Shown piece after piece: positions 33,601-39,377 of a stretch of DNA of 39,377 nt. The notes under the pieces were generated by a model, which did no database searches, was not told where the DNA came from, and saw only the letters and a program-made list of their open reading frames with translations. The stretch comes from Flavobacteriales bacterium (lineage in GTDB: Bacteria; Bacteroidota; Bacteroidia; Flavobacteriales_D; Sanyastnellaceae): contig JADFAK010000206.1 in NCBI GenBank assembly GCA_015665315.1, positions 1-39,377 of the forward strand. The letters are read 5' to 3'. Position 1 is the first letter of the stretch. Each line of letters starts with the position of its first letter. The position numbers and the translations under genes are program-made.

Positions 33601-34321
33601 GGACCTGGGCATTGGCAGGGATGGAGGGGAGAGATGGTTTCCCATATTGGAGTGGATAATTCTCAATGAATACGAAACTGGTTTTGAAATGTCTTTGAAG
33701 ATGTACTTAAGTGAAGGAGTAAATGGCTTTTCTGATAGTTGGGGGAAGGACCCTACAAGGATCTGGAAATCAATATGCGATAAAACGGGAAACTTAGACA
33801 TACTTGCTCAGCTTCTAATCGAGGAAACGGGTAGAAGCAGTTGTGTGATTGCAATTACGAAAGTACTATGGAGTGATCTGCTTGCTGTGTACAAGTTGGT
33901 TAGAAATGAGGAAACCCTTGCAGAATTAATTTTTGCTAAAATTGACTTGCTTCAGATGATGAATCCCGAGGATTTAGTTGAGTTTTTTGGTACGAAGTTT
34001 TTTGTTTCTCATCTAGTTCCTTTGTCAAGTATTGATTTGGCCGCCATGGAGCTTTTTGTTGAGCTTCAGCAATCTAAAAAAGGGGTAGAGGACAAAATAC
34101 CAAATAAGATCACTCAAATATTGCGACTGGCAAAAGATTCAAAACTCACGTTTCACTTTGTTTCCCAACATTTGAAATTGGCAATAGAAACACACAAAAA
34201 TGCAATTCCTGAATTGAATCGATTAGAGTCAATTCTAGGCTATAAGACAATTTCTTTGACGGACTTCGGAATGACTAGCCAATATGAGGATATTGATAAT
34301 TGGATCAAATTGCAACAATGA
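30617..34321 (+). CDS. Large STAND NTPase (nSTAND3-like), putative antiphage defence protein
   Basis: A protein of 1234 residues. The N-terminus (3-22) is a hydrophobic helix, followed by a helical domain to about 180. The NTPase core has a Walker A GMSFCGKS (212-219), a Walker B with the nSTAND3-type LLEDPFG (259-265) and a sensor-1-like KKLIITSRTD (292-301). Residues about 400-550 look like a winged-helix linker, and the rest, about 680 residues, is helical repeat-like, the usual place for ligand sensing. STAND proteins of this class include Avs-type phage sensors. No effector domain is recognisable at the N-terminus. It is AT-richer than the core genes and sits among mobile remnants. Confidence 0.75.
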   Translation: MGVVFLTAVTYVALKVVDQFIIEEGYGRFKRWIFPKPTYLKALEKVILETIEEYEQKYPQKSAGDGTFPFYQSQVVLDVLSRHIFFRDANLSLLSRELDLNPKIIPPTTEQIEQLSSLFISHLNKNDDLEKMHVDENFKAEIFEISKILVGFEKDIKTVSSDTKDIKKIVTELARPERRSIESFLDKDFLFREEIETVSSSLELRNVALLSGMSFCGKSQVAIFMVKQCVADGFDFQIGDDVNEAIRYLRSSDSRRLFLLEDPFGHIPGIDDAASKKWLEISRLISSLTDNKKLIITSRTDVLLMTRGAPSLLKCNFGSDNWFDLTINKGETLKVIWCKLCKSHNVDDLVKKKILEYINVAKKDGLLQPGELSYLAQNYGNLDLISSEKLIRFARVDSHNIAMTFRSLKAEIQRVFMLLGICASATRPVHLKELAFALLEIDAVPGYKGLKETELKVYTLRERDSHSCTPFPTYPDNLSLDLSAEIKESLGYLENCGYIQVVNSTVWFTHPTYSEASRILCLDPSFEKREFLLASIRKMLGSVSTSASFRSSRQITFIYENTEVNDVKPKLLELAIEGFERSVFPSVRDELFTFLLKHRLDLSGDDSRRLLRYTESDSSNDEICWEGPTPYLVDDFKFYEFSDKSGCDDLDKLGIVGLLNDKKEAPKNLVWDYLECLKSGFTDSLPDHNGQIQILSYEEAFIRSEAAFALTSRQFPPKEISDIIFNDSHPSVAFHAIKGMIQGSPFYSEAEVDQCIQLIIEALKRTEVIIRANNLLTTFGIGYQSESIGWSSLSDEGKSVVWKVWGSIFPFFLDHYPPELRVRNTGRFGSTINSSKAYINPDQAIKIANSYFNWIESILTQRVPDTHEFAVVSYLIDTCDKDSAVRLDLFKRIFQVKDTSMTLYSLSWSLSSWNKLSENEKQLILDIQQSDRIDRRWILATILTATKLPEEITNLLFGSPKFLKLPASDMAKELDSEGYLNDSLSVFCGKYYEFVDLGIGRDGGERWFPILEWIILNEYETGFEMSLKMYLSEGVNGFSDSWGKDPTRIWKSICDKTGNLDILAQLLIEETGRSSCVIAITKVLWSDLLAVYKLVRNEETLAELIFAKIDLLQMMNPEDLVEFFGTKFFVSHLVPLSSIDLAAMELFVELQQSKKGVEDKIPNKITQILRLAKDSKLTFHFVSQHLKLAIETHKNAIPELNRLESILGYKTISLTDFGMTSQYEDIDNWIKLQQ

Positions 34322-34595
34322 CGATGTACTAAAAGAAATAACGTGAGTAAAATAAGAGGAATAAAAGATCAATACAGGAAAAATCACACATGGTTTAATT
34401 CATGGCACTTATCCTGATTGTGATGTGCTCGAACCCCATCGCTTTGTGCCAGGTTAGATGGTAGAATTTAGGGAATTGGGTGTTTTTCACCGTAAGTCGC
34501 AAACGAAGCAGTACTCGAAGCATAGACCGCCCTAGCCATATTATGAAGTACAGAATAGCTTGTCACGGTGGAAAGGGCATGGCTGAGATGGATTG
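34322..34595 (+). other. Decayed sequence between nSTAND gene and group II intron domain V
   Basis: No intact gene. One plus-strand frame reads GLIHGTYPDCDVLEPHRFVP before a stop near 34456; I do not recognise it. The part 34500-34590 looks RNA-structured and probably belongs to upstream domains of the intron remnant. Confidence 0.4.
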
Positions 34596-34682
34596 GGAGC
34601 CACTGCATGCGGGACCCGCACGTACGGTCGTTTGAGAGGCGCTCTCCGTTCCTTTAATTAGCGGCGGAGCAGTCTACTCGAA
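34596..34682 (+). mobile_element. Group II intron 3' end (domains V and VI)
   Basis: The hallmark TGCGGGACCCGCACGTACGG (34607-34626) matches bacterial group II intron domain V, with GGAGCC before it. Domain VI follows as GAGAGGCGCTCTCCG...CGGAGCAGTCTACTCGAAT; the A in GGAGCAGTC is a candidate branch point and the element would end at AAT 34680-34682. The 5' part and any reverse-transcriptase gene are absent nearby, so it is a remnant. It lies directly after the nSTAND unit and 14 bases before the end of the Mrr-like gene. Confidence 0.8.
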
Positions 34683-34696
34683 TAGGCGCTTGATTT

Positions 34697-35749
34697 TTAT
34701 AATAGCTTCATTATTTTTTCGATACCCTCGAAATATTTTTTTGCATAAATCAATTCGCTAGGGTGTTCTTTTTTTACAAAATTAATCATTCCTTTGATTT
34801 CTTCAAACAGGGTCTTTTCGCTTGTTTCATTGTCTAGGGTATTGTAAGCTTCACTGATGTTCCAAAAAGTAGCATCAAAATCTGATTCGAAATCCGTAGT
34901 ATATGGTTTGGTTTCAAATAGTAACTGTTCAATAACGGGGTACCTATTACTTTCATTCTCATTAGTAATCATTAAATCAATAGTTACAATGAAGTTTTCA
35001 AACCCCAAATACCCTGAAAATTGCATACCATTATTTGGAGTAATTATTTTATCAAGTAATACTGTTGCGTCATTTCTTGAAAGAGTATCAATTTCTGACA
35101 AGACCACTCCACTATGCTTCTTTTTCAAGGCTTTGTTTCGACTCTTTTGAAACTCTTGGACATTATTTATTTCATTAGAGGACTTGTCATAAATGTTAAT
35201 CATAATTAAATCTCCTTCTTTTGATGCTTCTGCTATACTTTTACCTCTGAGGTACAAGTTACAGGTCGATTTACTACCGATTTGAGAATTATCAGTTACC
35301 CATCCCATAGGAGCCTTTATGGCCAATCCGTTTTTCCCTCTATAGCAAAGGGCATATAAACCTTGATATTCCTTTAATTCTTCAAAGGAACATATTTGAA
35401 GCTCAATGAATCTTGGGTCGTTGTGTGCTCTTTTGTATGCACTTTTAGAGTAACCCTTGTTAGTAATGATTATTGCTCGATCAGCACTAACATCATCTAA
35501 AAAGCCTAAAATTGATTCAATGAGTTTTACGTTGATTTTTTTGTTGTAAAATTTACACTCGACAATTTGTCTGAATTTTCTTCCTCCCGAAAACCCCTCA
35601 ATTAGAACATCTATTTGTCTTTGGCGTTCAGAATATCTTCCTCTTATTCGGAAGTCTCTTTTAACATAAGTACCAGGATGTTGTTCCTTTAGTAGGTGAT
35701 GAATGTTTTCCTCATATTCTTTCCACGGTTTTACTTTTTTTTCCTTCAT
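34697..35749 (-). CDS. Mrr-like restriction endonuclease domain protein
   Basis: A protein of 350 residues. Residues 8-130 are an Mrr-type PD-(D/E)xK nuclease: D47 in RQIDVLIEG, E64-x-K66 in QIVECKFY, and the downstream helix-strand pair ILGFLDDVSADRAIIITNKGYS. The C-terminal 200 residues are a beta-rich region and a helical tail with no recognised family; this is probably the target or partner domain. It is convergent with the nSTAND gene, on the other side of the intron fragment, and may be a separate defence gene or an associated one. No methyltransferase is present in the window. Confidence 0.72.
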   Translation of the reverse strand: MKEKKVKPWKEYEENIHHLLKEQHPGTYVKRDFRIRGRYSERQRQIDVLIEGFSGGRKFRQIVECKFYNKKINVKLIESILGFLDDVSADRAIIITNKGYSKSAYKRAHNDPRFIELQICSFEELKEYQGLYALCYRGKNGLAIKAPMGWVTDNSQIGSKSTCNLYLRGKSIAEASKEGDLIMINIYDKSSNEINNVQEFQKSRNKALKKKHSGVVLSEIDTLSRNDATVLLDKIITPNNGMQFSGYLGFENFIVTIDLMITNENESNRYPVIEQLLFETKPYTTDFESDFDATFWNISEAYNTLDNETSEKTLFEEIKGMINFVKKEHPSELIYAKKYFEGIEKIMKLL

Positions 35750-35774
35750 TTTTGATTATTGTGCCTAATAGTTA

Positions 35775-35805
35775 GTGTAAAATGCGTTTTAATGCATTTT
35801 CACAC
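35775..35805. repeat. Hairpin upstream of the Mrr-like gene and the intron 5' end
   Basis: GTGT-AAAATGC pairs with GCATTTT-C-ACAC (11 bp with one bulged base). Some group II introns insert just downstream of hairpins, and the intron 5' end lies 5 bases after this one. It could also be an operator of the Mrr-like gene, 26 bases from its start. Confidence 0.45.
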
Positions 35806-35810
35806 AGTGT

Positions 35811-35888
35811 GTGTGCCCAGCAAAGGCATTCTTAAACTAGTCTAAAACTAGTTTATTAATCTAGAGGGTGCAAGTCCCTTAGGCATTG
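35811..35888 (+). mobile_element. Group II intron 5' end (start of domain I)
   Basis: GTGTGCCCAG (35811-35820) is a typical group II intron 5' end. It is followed by the AAACTAG/CTAGTTT hairpin (near 35833-35853) and AGAGGGTGCAAGTCCCTT, a domain I hallmark. The fragment is cut at about 35888 by the IS21 left end. The matching 3' end is not downstream; instead a 3' end lies upstream at 34596-34682, in the same orientation. Confidence 0.78.
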
Positions 35889-36456
35889 GTGGATATATCG
35901 GTCGCCACTATGCCAGGCATTTCGGTGATACTATGCCAAAAATCTATGGCTGGAACACGAATAGACATGCTAGATTTAAGAAAACTACTAACTCTCAAAC
36001 AGAAGGGTTACAGTAACAGACAGGCCGCTGATGCTCTTGGGGTCAATCGGAACACTGTAAATAGCTATATAAACGCGTTAAAAGGGAAACCTTTCGATAA
36101 TCTGCTTAAGCTGAATAACAGTGAATTACGCTCTCTTTTTCCTGAGCGTAATGAGATGAACATGCAGCGCTACGAGGAATTAAGCACCTCCTTTCCATAT
36201 TTCCTTAAAGAGCTTAGGAAACCAGGCTGTACGCTTGACACACTTTGGAAAGAATATAGATCTTCACACCAAAACGGCTATGGATATACCCAATTTGCCC
36301 AACACTTCAAAGACTTTAGACAGGCTCAAAACGGCAGCGGCAAGCTCACGCACATAGCAGGTGAAAAACTCTACATTGACTTCGCTGGAAAGAAGCTTCA
36401 TTATGTAGACAAAAGCACTGGTGAACTAATCCCGGTTGAGGTACCGCCTATGCTAG
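35889..36456 (+). mobile_element. IS21-family left part, truncated
   Basis: Two imperfect direct repeats of about 17 bases (TCGGTCGCCACTATGCCA at 35898 and TCGGTGATACTATGCCA at 35922) are like the multiple repeats at IS21 ends. They precede the 5' part of istA. The right part, with the rest of istA and istB, is absent: the element is broken at about 36440-36456, where the IS3 copy 2 begins. Confidence 0.75.
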
Positions 36457-36461
36457 TGTAA
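35946..36461 (+). pseudogene. istA: Truncated IS21 transposase IstA
   Basis: 171 residues of a family that usually has about 500. It begins MAGTRIDMLDLRKLLTLKQK (ATG 35946; the open frame starts earlier, inside the IS repeats). A helix-turn-helix (GYSNRQAADALGVNRNTVNSY) is followed by the start of the catalytic domain (GEKLYIDFAGKKLHYVDKST). The catalytic DDE residues beyond the first Asp are lost. The stop codon TAA (36459-36461) comes from the terminal TGTAA of the inserted IS3-type end. Confidence 0.85.
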
Positions 36462-36680
36462 ACTACCCCAAAAACAAGAGTAAATATAATTAGATAATCA
36501 CTTAAATCTATTGGGCTGAATTAATCGCGATTCGCAGGAGGACAGATCATCAAGATTTTGCACTAGTAGAAAGCCGACAAAAAGATCGCTGACATCTGGC
36601 GAAAACATGGGGTTAATTGGCCGACAATCTATGGATGGCGGACGAAGTAAGATGGTCTGGAACTAAGTCAATCAAAATCA
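36457..36680 (+). mobile_element. IS3-family remnant, copy 2 (decayed left end and orfA)
   Basis: The terminal TGTAAACTACCCCAAAAA matches the end of copy 1 (TGTAATGCTACCCCAAAAA). After it, the leader (TAATCACTTAAA...TATTGGG) and orfA follow in order: SRFAGGQIIKILH, then KADKKIADIWRKHG and TIYGWRTK, with several stop codons and no usable ATG. It ends at about 36680 after GLELSQS. It points right, whereas copy 1 points left, so the two IS ends face outward around the 30.1-36.4 kb segment. Confidence 0.82.
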
Positions 36681-36859
36681 CCCCAAACCACCCGCTCCAC
36701 TATCCCCATTTGCCGAATGGCTAAAAACCACCCACAATAAAATTATTCCCTACCTTTCCCCTAAGCAACTGGCATTGCGGCACCGGACTGTATCCGGAGG
36801 CGACGGGTGTTGGTTGCTTACTTTTTTCTTCAGTACAGTGACTATCTAGTCCCCAACCT
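36681..36859. other. Intergenic stretch between IS3 remnant and T9SS fragment
   Basis: No gene. It contains the third member of the short hairpin repeat (CCATTTGCCGAATGG at 36706-36720; minus strand CCATT-CGGCA-AATGG) and the long hairpin at 36762-36820. Confidence 0.55.
36762..36829 (+). terminator. Strong stem-loop with T-run, possible terminator or structured RNA
   Basis: TAAGCAAC (36762-36769) pairs with GTTGCTTA (36813-36820), closing a 43-base GC-rich interior that holds CCGGA-CTGTA-TCCGG; T6 follows. The interior is more complex than a plain terminator and could be a structured RNA. No known riboswitch is recognised. Confidence 0.5.
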
Positions 36860-36997
36860 TCAACGCTCCACCACCAACTTCTCCAACTTCACCCCTGATT
36901 CCCGGTAAATTGCAATAAGATAAATACCATTCGACAGGGCTGTAGAATTAAAGTCGCACTTTCTAGCTATGTGACCAAAATACGCGTTCTTCGTCTC
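36860..36997 (-). pseudogene. C-terminal fragment of a T9SS cargo protein
   Basis: The minus-strand frame ending at 36860 reads NSTALSNGIYLIAIYRESGV followed by KLEKLVVER, the C-terminal end of a T9SS type A sorting domain. The upstream part has no start or signal peptide and does not look like protein; only about 30-45 residues remain. It is therefore the tail of a larger gene removed on its 5' side by the island's rearrangements. It marks the right edge of the disturbed region. Confidence 0.7.
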
Positions 36998-37032
36998 TAC
37001 GCCGAACAATAATCTAAATTCGCGTAACGTAT

Positions 37033-37719
37033 ATGAAAGCACAAGTTGAAGTCAACATCGTATCCTACCGTGAGGTGAAAACACTCGAAGGGAGTTGGTC
37101 TTTTGATGACTATAGAAAATTACTAGATCTCTTGGGGTTTGGGGATGTTGCCGGTGTGGCCGATAATGAATTAATGGAGTACTTGTCTATGTCGCTTCAA
37201 GAGCTGGAATTGGATGAGGCTGCCTTGGAAGTTTTGACATACCGATTGGGCCATGAACTGAATGAAAATCAAATCAGTGAGATCTCACACGAGATGATTG
37301 AAGAGCCTCTTTGGGAGGAATATGGCAATATGGCTTTGCACGAAGAACTGTTTAACGTAAATTCGTTGCTGTACCATGCTTTTAACGGCAAATTTCCTCG
37401 TCCCAAAGCAGCGCTAGTAGAATTGACCATTACCGCCAAAAACCAACAGGCCAAGGAGGTATTGCACCATTTGAATGAGACTGTGTTGTGCCGAGTGATT
37501 GCTGGCGGAATGTCTGACCACGCTATCCTCAACCGCTTGTTCCACGAAAAATTGGAAAGTGGAAAGTTTGAAGAAGCCGACGATATTGTTTGGACTTACG
37601 ATGCCAAAGCCGAAGGAGCATGTTACACCTGCCACCTTACCACAAGTACGTATTGGGTGCATGAATTGGCCAATGCTGGCACCTATCAAATAGAGATCGA
37701 ACCGCGTGAAGAAGATTAA
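37033..37719 (+). CDS. Conserved-type hypothetical protein upstream of corA
   Basis: A protein of 228 residues with no signal peptide and no membrane span. It is Glu/Leu-rich and probably helical, with a more ordered C-terminal part (EGACYTCHLTTSTYWVHELA) that includes a CxxC. I do not recognise the family. It overlaps corA by 14 bases, so the two are translationally coupled. The 5' flank is the T9SS fragment, so this gene is the first intact core gene after the island. Confidence 0.7.
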   Translation: MKAQVEVNIVSYREVKTLEGSWSFDDYRKLLDLLGFGDVAGVADNELMEYLSMSLQELELDEAALEVLTYRLGHELNENQISEISHEMIEEPLWEEYGNMALHEELFNVNSLLYHAFNGKFPRPKAALVELTITAKNQQAKEVLHHLNETVLCRVIAGGMSDHAILNRLFHEKLESGKFEEADDIVWTYDAKAEGACYTCHLTTSTYWVHELANAGTYQIEIEPREED

Positions 37720-38800
37720 ACTACTGCCGAAACCAGACCTCGGTTTCCTCAAAGCTTTCAATATTGGACAAGGCCTCGCCCCTGGTGAATTGGTATTCAT
37801 CGGCGAAAGGAAACAAAGTCAAACACGGTTTACGGCACGCGTTTATTCTGAAGATAGTTACGAAGAAAAAGACATTAAGTCGGTAAGCGAGATTCCGGTG
37901 GTGATTCCCGGGCAGACGAAGCTATGGCTCAACGTCGACGGTTTGCACGACATCAAGCTTATTCGCGAAATTGGCGGGGTATATGGGGTGCACGAGTTGG
38001 TCTTGGAGGATATTCTAAACACCGATCAACGGGCGAAAGTGGATATCAGCGAGGATTATATTTTCACGATCCTCAAAATGGTTCACTACAATCAGCAAAC
38101 CGATGAGGCCGATGTCGACCAATTCTCCATGATCCTGATGTCGGATATTGTCATCACCTTCCAAGAGCGCCACTCGGAATTATTGCAGCCCGTGGTCGAG
38201 CGACTCACAACGAGAAAGAAGCGTGTGCGAGAAGCTGGCGTCGATTTCTTGGCCTATTCTTTACTAGATGCCATCGTGGAGGAGTACTTGAGCGTGGGGG
38301 CTTACATCGAATCGCGGGTGGACCGACTAGAAGAAGATGTATTAAAACATCGTCAAAAAGATATCCTCGAGCGCATCAATTACAATCAGATTGAATTGAA
38401 TGTGATCCGCAAGTCCATCAAGCCGTGCAAGGAAACTCTGCACCGATTGGCGACTTACGAGGGAGATTTTATATCGGAAGAAACGGAGCCTTACCTGAAA
38501 GACTTAGAAGAATTGGGAGAAAGGGCTTTTGATTCCATTGTCAACAACAAAAATGCCATTGCCGAGTTGCTAAATGTCTACAGCACCCACGTCAACAACA
38601 AGCTCAACGATGTCATGAAAGTCCTCACGATTTTTAGCGCGGTTTTCATTCCCTTGACTTTTATCGCAGGAATTTATGGCACCAACTTCGAGTACATTCC
38701 CCAACTGGGATTTCGCTATTCGTTTTATATCATGCTGGCCGTTATGTTCGTAATTGTAGTCACGATGCTCTACTATTTCAAGCGAAAAAATTGGTTTTAA
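37706..38800 (+). CDS. corA: CorA-family metal-ion transporter with GTN motif
   Basis: CorA forms a pentameric inner-membrane channel for Mg2+ and related ions. The 364-residue protein has the large cytoplasmic N-domain, a long helix region (about 190-290), and two C-terminal membrane spans (about 298-320 and 336-358). The family signature between them is YGMN; here it reads YGTN (G325-T326-N327, codons GGC ACC AAC). The GMN Met is nearly invariant in CorA, and known variants (such as GIN in ZntB) go with changed selectivity. The start is GTG 37706, overlapping the upstream gene; no ATG is near in frame. Confidence 0.9.
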   Translation: MKKIKLLPKPDLGFLKAFNIGQGLAPGELVFIGERKQSQTRFTARVYSEDSYEEKDIKSVSEIPVVIPGQTKLWLNVDGLHDIKLIREIGGVYGVHELVLEDILNTDQRAKVDISEDYIFTILKMVHYNQQTDEADVDQFSMILMSDIVITFQERHSELLQPVVERLTTRKKRVREAGVDFLAYSLLDAIVEEYLSVGAYIESRVDRLEEDVLKHRQKDILERINYNQIELNVIRKSIKPCKETLHRLATYEGDFISEETEPYLKDLEELGERAFDSIVNNKNAIAELLNVYSTHVNNKLNDVMKVLTIFSAVFIPLTFIAGIYGTNFEYIPQLGFRYSFYIMLAVMFVIVVTMLYYFKRKNWF

Positions 38801-38902
38801 TTCAATCGACCTAGTAAGCGCAATATCTTAAATGAATAAGTTTAGTTGGCGGGGCCATGCGGCCAAATGTTGTTTTGCCCTGGCATGACCAATTCATCTC
38901 CT

Positions 38903-39377
38903 ATGCCACAAATAGTCCTAGTCACAAATATCAAAGCCCCACAAGAACGGGTATACGATTTGAGTCGAAGCATCGATCTGCACAAGGTTTCCATGTTGAA
39001 GACCCAAGAAACTGCCGTAGCCGGACGAACGAGTGGGTTGATAGGCATGGGCGAAAGCGTCACTTGGCGGGCCAAGCATTTTGGCTTCTTTCAAACGCTA
39101 TCTGTCAAAATCACCTCCTTCGAAATGCCCGATCGCTTTGTCGATGAAATGACCAAGGGCATTTTCGCCGGCTTTAGGCACGAGCACAGTTTTGCTTTCA
39201 GCGATGGTCAAACCGTCATGACCGACAACTTTGACTACCAAGCTCCACTTGGATTGTTAGGAAAATTGGCCAATTTCTTATTCCTAAAGTCATACATGAC
39301 AAGACTCCTGGATGAGCGGAATGCCATCGTTAAAGAATTCGCTGAAACCGATCGGTGGAAGGAAGTATTGCCTATTG
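38903..39377 (+). CDS. SRPBCC-family protein, 3' end beyond window
   Basis: Partial: 158 codons are present and the frame runs past the last base. The sequence (PQIVLVTNIKAPQERVYDLS, SIDLHKV, GESVTWRAKHFGFFQTLSVKI, FRHEHSF, DNFDYQAPLG) is that of SRPBCC/START-like ligand-binding proteins of the type often called cell-division-inhibitor-like. It binds a hydrophobic ligand by fold; no ligand is known. ATG 38903 fits the family start; ATG 38885 is also in frame. Confidence 0.8.
   Translation, partial: MPQIVLVTNIKAPQERVYDLSRSIDLHKVSMLKTQETAVAGRTSGLIGMGESVTWRAKHFGFFQTLSVKITSFEMPDRFVDEMTKGIFAGFRHEHSFAFSDGQTVMTDNFDYQAPLGLLGKLANFLFLKSYMTRLLDERNAIVKEFAETDRWKEVLPI

Noticed and set aside
34322-34595. 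Retron or DGR reverse-transcriptase locus
   Set aside because: No reverse-transcriptase motif in any frame; the RNA-like sequence is explained by group II intron domains V and VI.
30057-36456. A working composite transposon
   Set aside because: Both IS copies lack orfB and face the wrong way round for a standard composite; neither can encode a transposase.
36681-36829. Integron attC site
   Set aside because: The 8-bp arms TAAGCAAC/GTTGCTTA do not match the RYYYAAC/GTTRRRY core, and there is no integrase or cassette array.

Overview
The window is bacterial chromosome, most likely from Bacteroidota, order Flavobacteriales. The signs are two traces of type IX secretion (T9SS) C-terminal sorting domains, promoters of the Bacteroidota form TTG-N19-TAnnTTTG, the DUF4105/Lnb, head-GIN and DUF4097 families, weak or absent Shine-Dalgarno sequences and many 4-base ATGA stop/start overlaps. 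No species is assigned.

Layout. (1) About 0.2-10.9 kb, plus strand: an overlapping gene train with dapF, a BadF/GlcNAc-kinase-like ATPase, an Lnb-like lipoprotein N-acyltransferase, a lipoprotein plus a DUF5723-like outer-membrane partner, kdsA, a T9SS cargo protein and a CotH-kinase/multi-membrane fusion. The common theme is the cell envelope. (2) 10.9-15.3 kb: a small lipoprotein, a head-GIN adhesin, a beta-barrel-like protein, then an ECF sigma / membrane anti-sigma / DUF4097 operon and a 49-residue Cys/Lys-rich small protein. (3) 15.3-16.3 kb, minus strand: deoC and acylphosphatase. (4) 16.4-20.9 kb: tRNA-Ala, a structured leader with a 57-codon Arg-rich ORF, then a polyamine cluster (arginine decarboxylase, agmatinase-like ureohydrolase, deoxyhypusine-synthase-like enzyme), an acidic small protein and a VOC protein. 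(5) 21.0-27.2 kb: ppk2, tRNA-Val, a porin-like protein and lipoprotein pair, trxA with a textbook promoter, a DUF58 protein and a YebC-family regulator. (6) 27.6-36.9 kb: after tRNA-Asp, an AT-richer accessory island. (7) 37.0 kb to the end: core genes again, a conserved hypothetical, CorA with a GTN instead of GMN motif, and a partial SRPBCC protein.

The island is the part to look at. It carries a CoiA-like nuclease fused to a long coiled coil, a three-gene unit (two small unknown proteins and a 1234-residue STAND NTPase of the nSTAND3 type), and a convergent Mrr-like restriction nuclease. These are embedded in decayed mobile DNA: two copies of the same IS3-family left end pointing outward on both sides of the STAND and Mrr genes, an IS21 istA cut by one of them, and a 3' end and a 5' end of group II introns flanking the Mrr gene. 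The best candidate for an undescribed system is the two-small-ORF plus nSTAND3 unit at 30182-34321, possibly with the Mrr-like nuclease beside it. This assignment rests on domain motifs and context only.
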